NCBI GenBank assembly: GCA_964368985.1
Contig: CAYJDW010000058.1
Span: forward strand, 1-16,792
Source of the DNA: G023898405 sp964368985
Lineage (GTDB): Bacteria; Myxococcota; UBA727; JABDBI01
DNA length: 16,792 nucleotides
Direction of reading: 5' to 3'
Part shown: piece by piece, positions 14,303 to 16,792 of the stretch
Layout of the letters: each line of letters opens with the position of its first letter
How positions within the stretch are numbered: position 1 is the first letter of the stretch
Program-made: the position numbers and the translations under genes
The notes under the pieces: generated by a model
Database searches by the model: none
The model's input: only the letters and a program-made list of their open reading frames with translations
What the model was told of the DNA's origin: nothing

Positions 14303-15673
14303 ATGGCTGACAATATTATTATGCCGCAGCTGGGTGAATCGATTGCTGAAGGAACGATCGTCAAGTGGCTTAAACAACCTGGTGATCAAGTAAAAAAAGA
14401 TGAGAATATTTTATTGATCTCCACTGACAAAGTCGAAGCAGAGATTCCCTCCCCGAGCGCTGGTGTGCTCATTAATATCGCGGTAGGGCCTGGCCAAACG
14501 GTAGCAGTAGGAACGGTCTTGGGGCAAGTTGGTGCGAGTAATGAGGCAGTAACTAAGAGTGCGCCGGCAGAAGCAAAACCTGAAAAATCAGCGAATCCAG
14601 AAGTTCCCGGTACCGCTGTAGCACCAGAAAAACCCGCTCCCAGTGCTGCACCGCCTGCTATGAAAATGGAGTCAACTCCAGCATTGAATCTTAATCTGCG
14701 ATCAACTGAATCCGCCGACGATGATATGTCCACCTTTTTCTCCCCTCTCGTACGGCGCATCGCTCATGAGAATGGTATTCAGGAAGGCGAGCTCTCAGGC
14801 ATTGGCGGCAGTGGTCGTGGTGGACGAATATCCAAAAAAGATATTCTTGATTATTTAGCGACCAGAGATAGTTCCAAAGCTAAATCTTTCGCCCCACCAT
14901 CAAATCAAGCGGCTGCCAGACCAGCTCCTCAAGGTGCGCTACAAAATGAGATCGCTAAAAGTGATCGCGAAATAGCAAAGCCGGTCTCAACCATGCGCCG
15001 GGTTATTATGGAAAACATGGTGGCCTCAAAAGCAACCAGCGCCCATGTGACGACGTTTTTTGAGATCGATTATACGGCTATCGACAAAGTGCGAGCGGCT
15101 TACAAAGATCAGTTCAAAAATGACGAGCAGGTACCGCTCACCTACACTACTTTTTTGGCAGCCGCCGTTTGCCAAGTCCTGAAACGCCATCCTTATATCA
15201 ACGCAAGTCTCAGCAAAGACACCATCACTTTTAAGAAAGATATTCACCTAGGGATTGCGGTTTCCATTGACAATCCTGAACCAGGTTTAATGGTGCCGGT
15301 TATTAAAAATGCGGATAAACAAAATCTGCGCGGCCTTGCTCATGCCATCGCTGATTTAAGCGGTCGAGTACGTGGGCGTAAGATCAGGCCCGATGAGCTA
15401 TCAGGCGGCACCTTCACCATCACTAACCCGGGTACCTATGGCGCCATCATTGGCACCCCCATCATCAATCAGCCGCAAGTGGCGATTTTAGGGGTGGGTC
15501 AAATCGCGAAGCAAGCCAAAGTGCTTGAAATCGAAGGCATGGATGTAATTGCCATTCGACGCATGGGTATGCTCGCTCTCTCCTTCGATCACCGTTTAGT
15601 GGATGGTGCTACCGCCGACATTTTCATGGCTGATCTAAAACAGACGCTCGAAACCTGGACCTCGGCGCCATAA
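14303..15673 (+). CDS. Dihydrolipoyllysine-residue acyltransferase (E2) of a 2-oxoacid dehydrogenase complex
   Basis: The E2 core protein takes the acyl group from E1 on a swinging lipoyl arm and passes it to CoA. In the 456-aa product there is one lipoyl domain (about 1-77; Lys43 in STDKVE is the lipoylation site), an Ala/Pro-rich linker (about 79-135), a peripheral-subunit binding domain (about 147-185), a second linker, and the catalytic acyltransferase domain (about 225-456) with SFDHRLVDG carrying His430 and Asp434. One lipoyl domain and the GTPIINQPQVAILGVG segment suit 2-oxoglutarate- or branched-chain-type E2s. I cannot decide the substrate, so no symbol is given. ATG 14303 has CAGGGG 8 nt upstream; an in-frame ATG at 14282 lacks a good site. 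Its stop overlaps the lipA start by one base. Confidence 0.93.
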   Translation: MADNIIMPQLGESIAEGTIVKWLKQPGDQVKKDENILLISTDKVEAEIPSPSAGVLINIAVGPGQTVAVGTVLGQVGASNEAVTKSAPAEAKPEKSANPEVPGTAVAPEKPAPSAAPPAMKMESTPALNLNLRSTESADDDMSTFFSPLVRRIAHENGIQEGELSGIGGSGRGGRISKKDILDYLATRDSSKAKSFAPPSNQAAARPAPQGALQNEIAKSDREIAKPVSTMRRVIMENMVASKATSAHVTTFFEIDYTAIDKVRAAYKDQFKNDEQVPLTYTTFLAAAVCQVLKRHPYINASLSKDTITFKKDIHLGIAVSIDNPEPGLMVPVIKNADKQNLRGLAHAIADLSGRVRGRKIRPDELSGGTFTITNPGTYGAIIGTPIINQPQVAILGVGQIAKQAKVLEIEGMDVIAIRRMGMLALSFDHRLVDGATADIFMADLKQTLETWTSAP

Positions 15674-16557
15674 TGAGTAGTTGCCAAAGTTCCGCACTTC
15701 CTCTTCCTCGCCCAGAGTGGCTGAGAGTGAGAGCTCCCACCGGCGAGCGCTATCAGCAGCTTCATCGCTTGCTGAGCCAGGAGCGCTTGCATACGGTGTG
15801 TTCGTCAGCGGCTTGCCCGAACATGGGCGAGTGCTGGAATATTGGCACTGCTACTTTTATGATTTTAGGAAATCAGTGCACCCGGGCTTGTCGGTTTTGC
15901 AACGTCCAATCGAAATTACGACCGGGGCCTGTGGATCTCAATGAGCCCGAGCGCTTGGTGAAAAGTGCTATCGCCATGGAGCTTAAACACGTGGTGATTA
16001 CTTCGGTAGCCCGCGATGATCTCGCTGATGGAGGTGCCACACAATTTGCCCGTTGCTTAAGTTTGCTGCACACCGCCGCCCCTCACATGTCAACCGAAGT
16101 ATTAGTACCGGATTTTTTGGGTGATGAGAAAAATCTCCAACTCGTGCTCGATGAAAAACCCGATATTTTTAACCACAACTTAGAAACCGTGCGCCGCCTC
16201 ACGCCGAAAATTCGCTCTGGCGCTCAATACGACCGCTCATTGCGGCTCTTAAAAACCGCCAAAGCTATTGCTCCCCATGTCCAAACCAAGAGCGGTATCA
16301 TGCTTGGCCTGGGCGAAGAACTTGATGAAGTAGAGACGGCTCTCAAAGATTTGCGAGCACACGATTGCGATCAGTTGACCATTGGCCAATATTTACGCCC
16401 CACACCGTGGCATCATCCTCTTCATCGCTACGCCACCCCCGAAGAATTTAACGACCTCGCAACTCTTGCCAGGAATTTAGGTTTCTTGCACGTAGAAAGT
16501 GGCCCTCTCGTGCGTTCGAGCTATCATGCTGAGCGCGGCGTTAGAGGAAAAAATTAG
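15673..16557 (+). CDS. lipA: Lipoyl synthase (radical SAM)
   Basis: LipA inserts two sulfur atoms into the octanoyl group that LipB has placed on E2 or H protein, using radical S-adenosylmethionine chemistry. The 294-aa product has the auxiliary 4Fe-4S ligands C43, C48 and C54 (CSSAACPNMGEC), the radical-SAM triad C69, C73 and C76 (CTRACRFC), and the C-terminal RSSY (281-284), whose serine is the fourth ligand of the auxiliary cluster. The length is in the normal range. Wording such as ERLHTVCSSAACPNMGECW recalls delta-type rather than enterobacterial LipA. ATG 15673 overlaps the E2 stop (TAATG), so the two genes are probably translationally coupled. It is the last gene of the operon; no clear terminator is visible in the next 200 nt. 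Confidence 0.96.
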   Translation: MSSCQSSALPLPRPEWLRVRAPTGERYQQLHRLLSQERLHTVCSSAACPNMGECWNIGTATFMILGNQCTRACRFCNVQSKLRPGPVDLNEPERLVKSAIAMELKHVVITSVARDDLADGGATQFARCLSLLHTAAPHMSTEVLVPDFLGDEKNLQLVLDEKPDIFNHNLETVRRLTPKIRSGAQYDRSLRLLKTAKAIAPHVQTKSGIMLGLGEELDEVETALKDLRAHDCDQLTIGQYLRPTPWHHPLHRYATPEEFNDLATLARNLGFLHVESGPLVRSSYHAERGVRGKN

Positions 16558-16792
16558 CGAGAGAAGAATTTGGCTAGCCACCGAGATTCACAATTAGATT
16601 TTCCAAAATATCACACCGATCGCAATATCAGTTATTAACTTTAGAACGTTTATAGTCTGGTTGATCAGCATGGTCCTCGTCTATGTATTTTCTTTTTTTC
16701 TTACTATCAACCTTCATTGAGCCAAAACTCTGCCCCAATGGTAATCCCCCCATTTTTAGTGGGATTCAAAAGTAGACAGTTTTTCCTATGCA
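16558..16792. other. Right-edge non-coding region with a possible insertion-sequence remnant
   Basis: The only frame of note is a 41-codon minus-strand ORF (16753 down to 16628) with no proper ribosome binding site. Its lysine/arginine-rich middle (KVDSKKKRKYIDEDH) loosely recalls the first residues of IS3-type OrfA transposases. The DNA before it on the minus strand (TGTCTACTTTTGAATCCC, then GGGGGGATTACC) has the look of an IS terminus, but no inverted partner or target duplication is visible. This is a guess, and the region may simply be the leader of a gene outside the window. Confidence 0.25.

Noticed and set aside
14386..14760. 124-codon minus-strand ORF inside the E2 gene
   Set aside because: It is an Ala/Gly-rich mirror of the Ala/Pro-rich linker on the coding strand, a typical shadow frame.
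1..16792. CRISPR arrays, prophage, toxin-antitoxin or defence genes
   Set aside because: No regularly spaced direct repeats and no recognisable genes of these kinds were seen on either strand.

Overview
The window is a compact bacterial chromosome segment with moderate GC, mostly housekeeping genes. I see no phage, plasmid, CRISPR or toxin-antitoxin genes. Protein features point to a proteobacterium in the broad sense, but the signals are mixed. The ABC-F ATPase is most like the gammaproteobacterial YbiT subgroup. LipA and ribosomal protein L3 read more like delta/Bdellovibrionota-type proteins, and the isoleucyl-tRNA synthetase is the eukaryote-like type 2 form. I do not assign a genus.

Left part (1-5410): the 5' part of a minus-strand dapA runs off the left edge and is divergent from ileS (+). 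ileS converges on a minus-strand gene for an exported protein of unknown function (499 aa). Palindromic repeats lie on both sides of that gene. The one at 5327-5399 folds on paper into a complete 73-nt cloverleaf with no unpaired junction bases.

Middle (5411-11130): a YbiT-like ABC-F ATPase with an extra C-terminal coiled coil (-) is divergent from a single-domain response regulator (+). That regulator converges, 5 nt apart, on a conserved 98-aa protein of unknown function (-). Next come rplC (-), unusually alone rather than in an S10-type operon, a tRNA-Lys(CUU) (+), a head-to-head pair of GC-rich repeats, and a 336-aa response regulator (-) with an enlarged receiver domain and an unrecognised output domain. 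A 513-nt AT-rich non-coding region with several inverted repeats follows.

Right part (11131-16792): a HTH/S24 (CI/LexA-like) regulator is followed by rpmG and then a tight plus-strand operon lpd - lipB - 2-oxoacid dehydrogenase E2 - lipA. This operon holds the lipoyl-carrying enzyme, the lipoamide dehydrogenase that reoxidises it, and both enzymes that make the lipoyl group from octanoyl-ACP. No E1 gene is present. The last 235 nt hold no convincing gene, only a small lysine-rich reading frame that may be an insertion-sequence remnant.

No clearly new multi-gene system is visible. The best leads are the cloverleaf repeat, the atypical 336-aa response regulator, the exported orphan with internal repeats, the isolated divergent rplC and the self-contained lipoylation operon.
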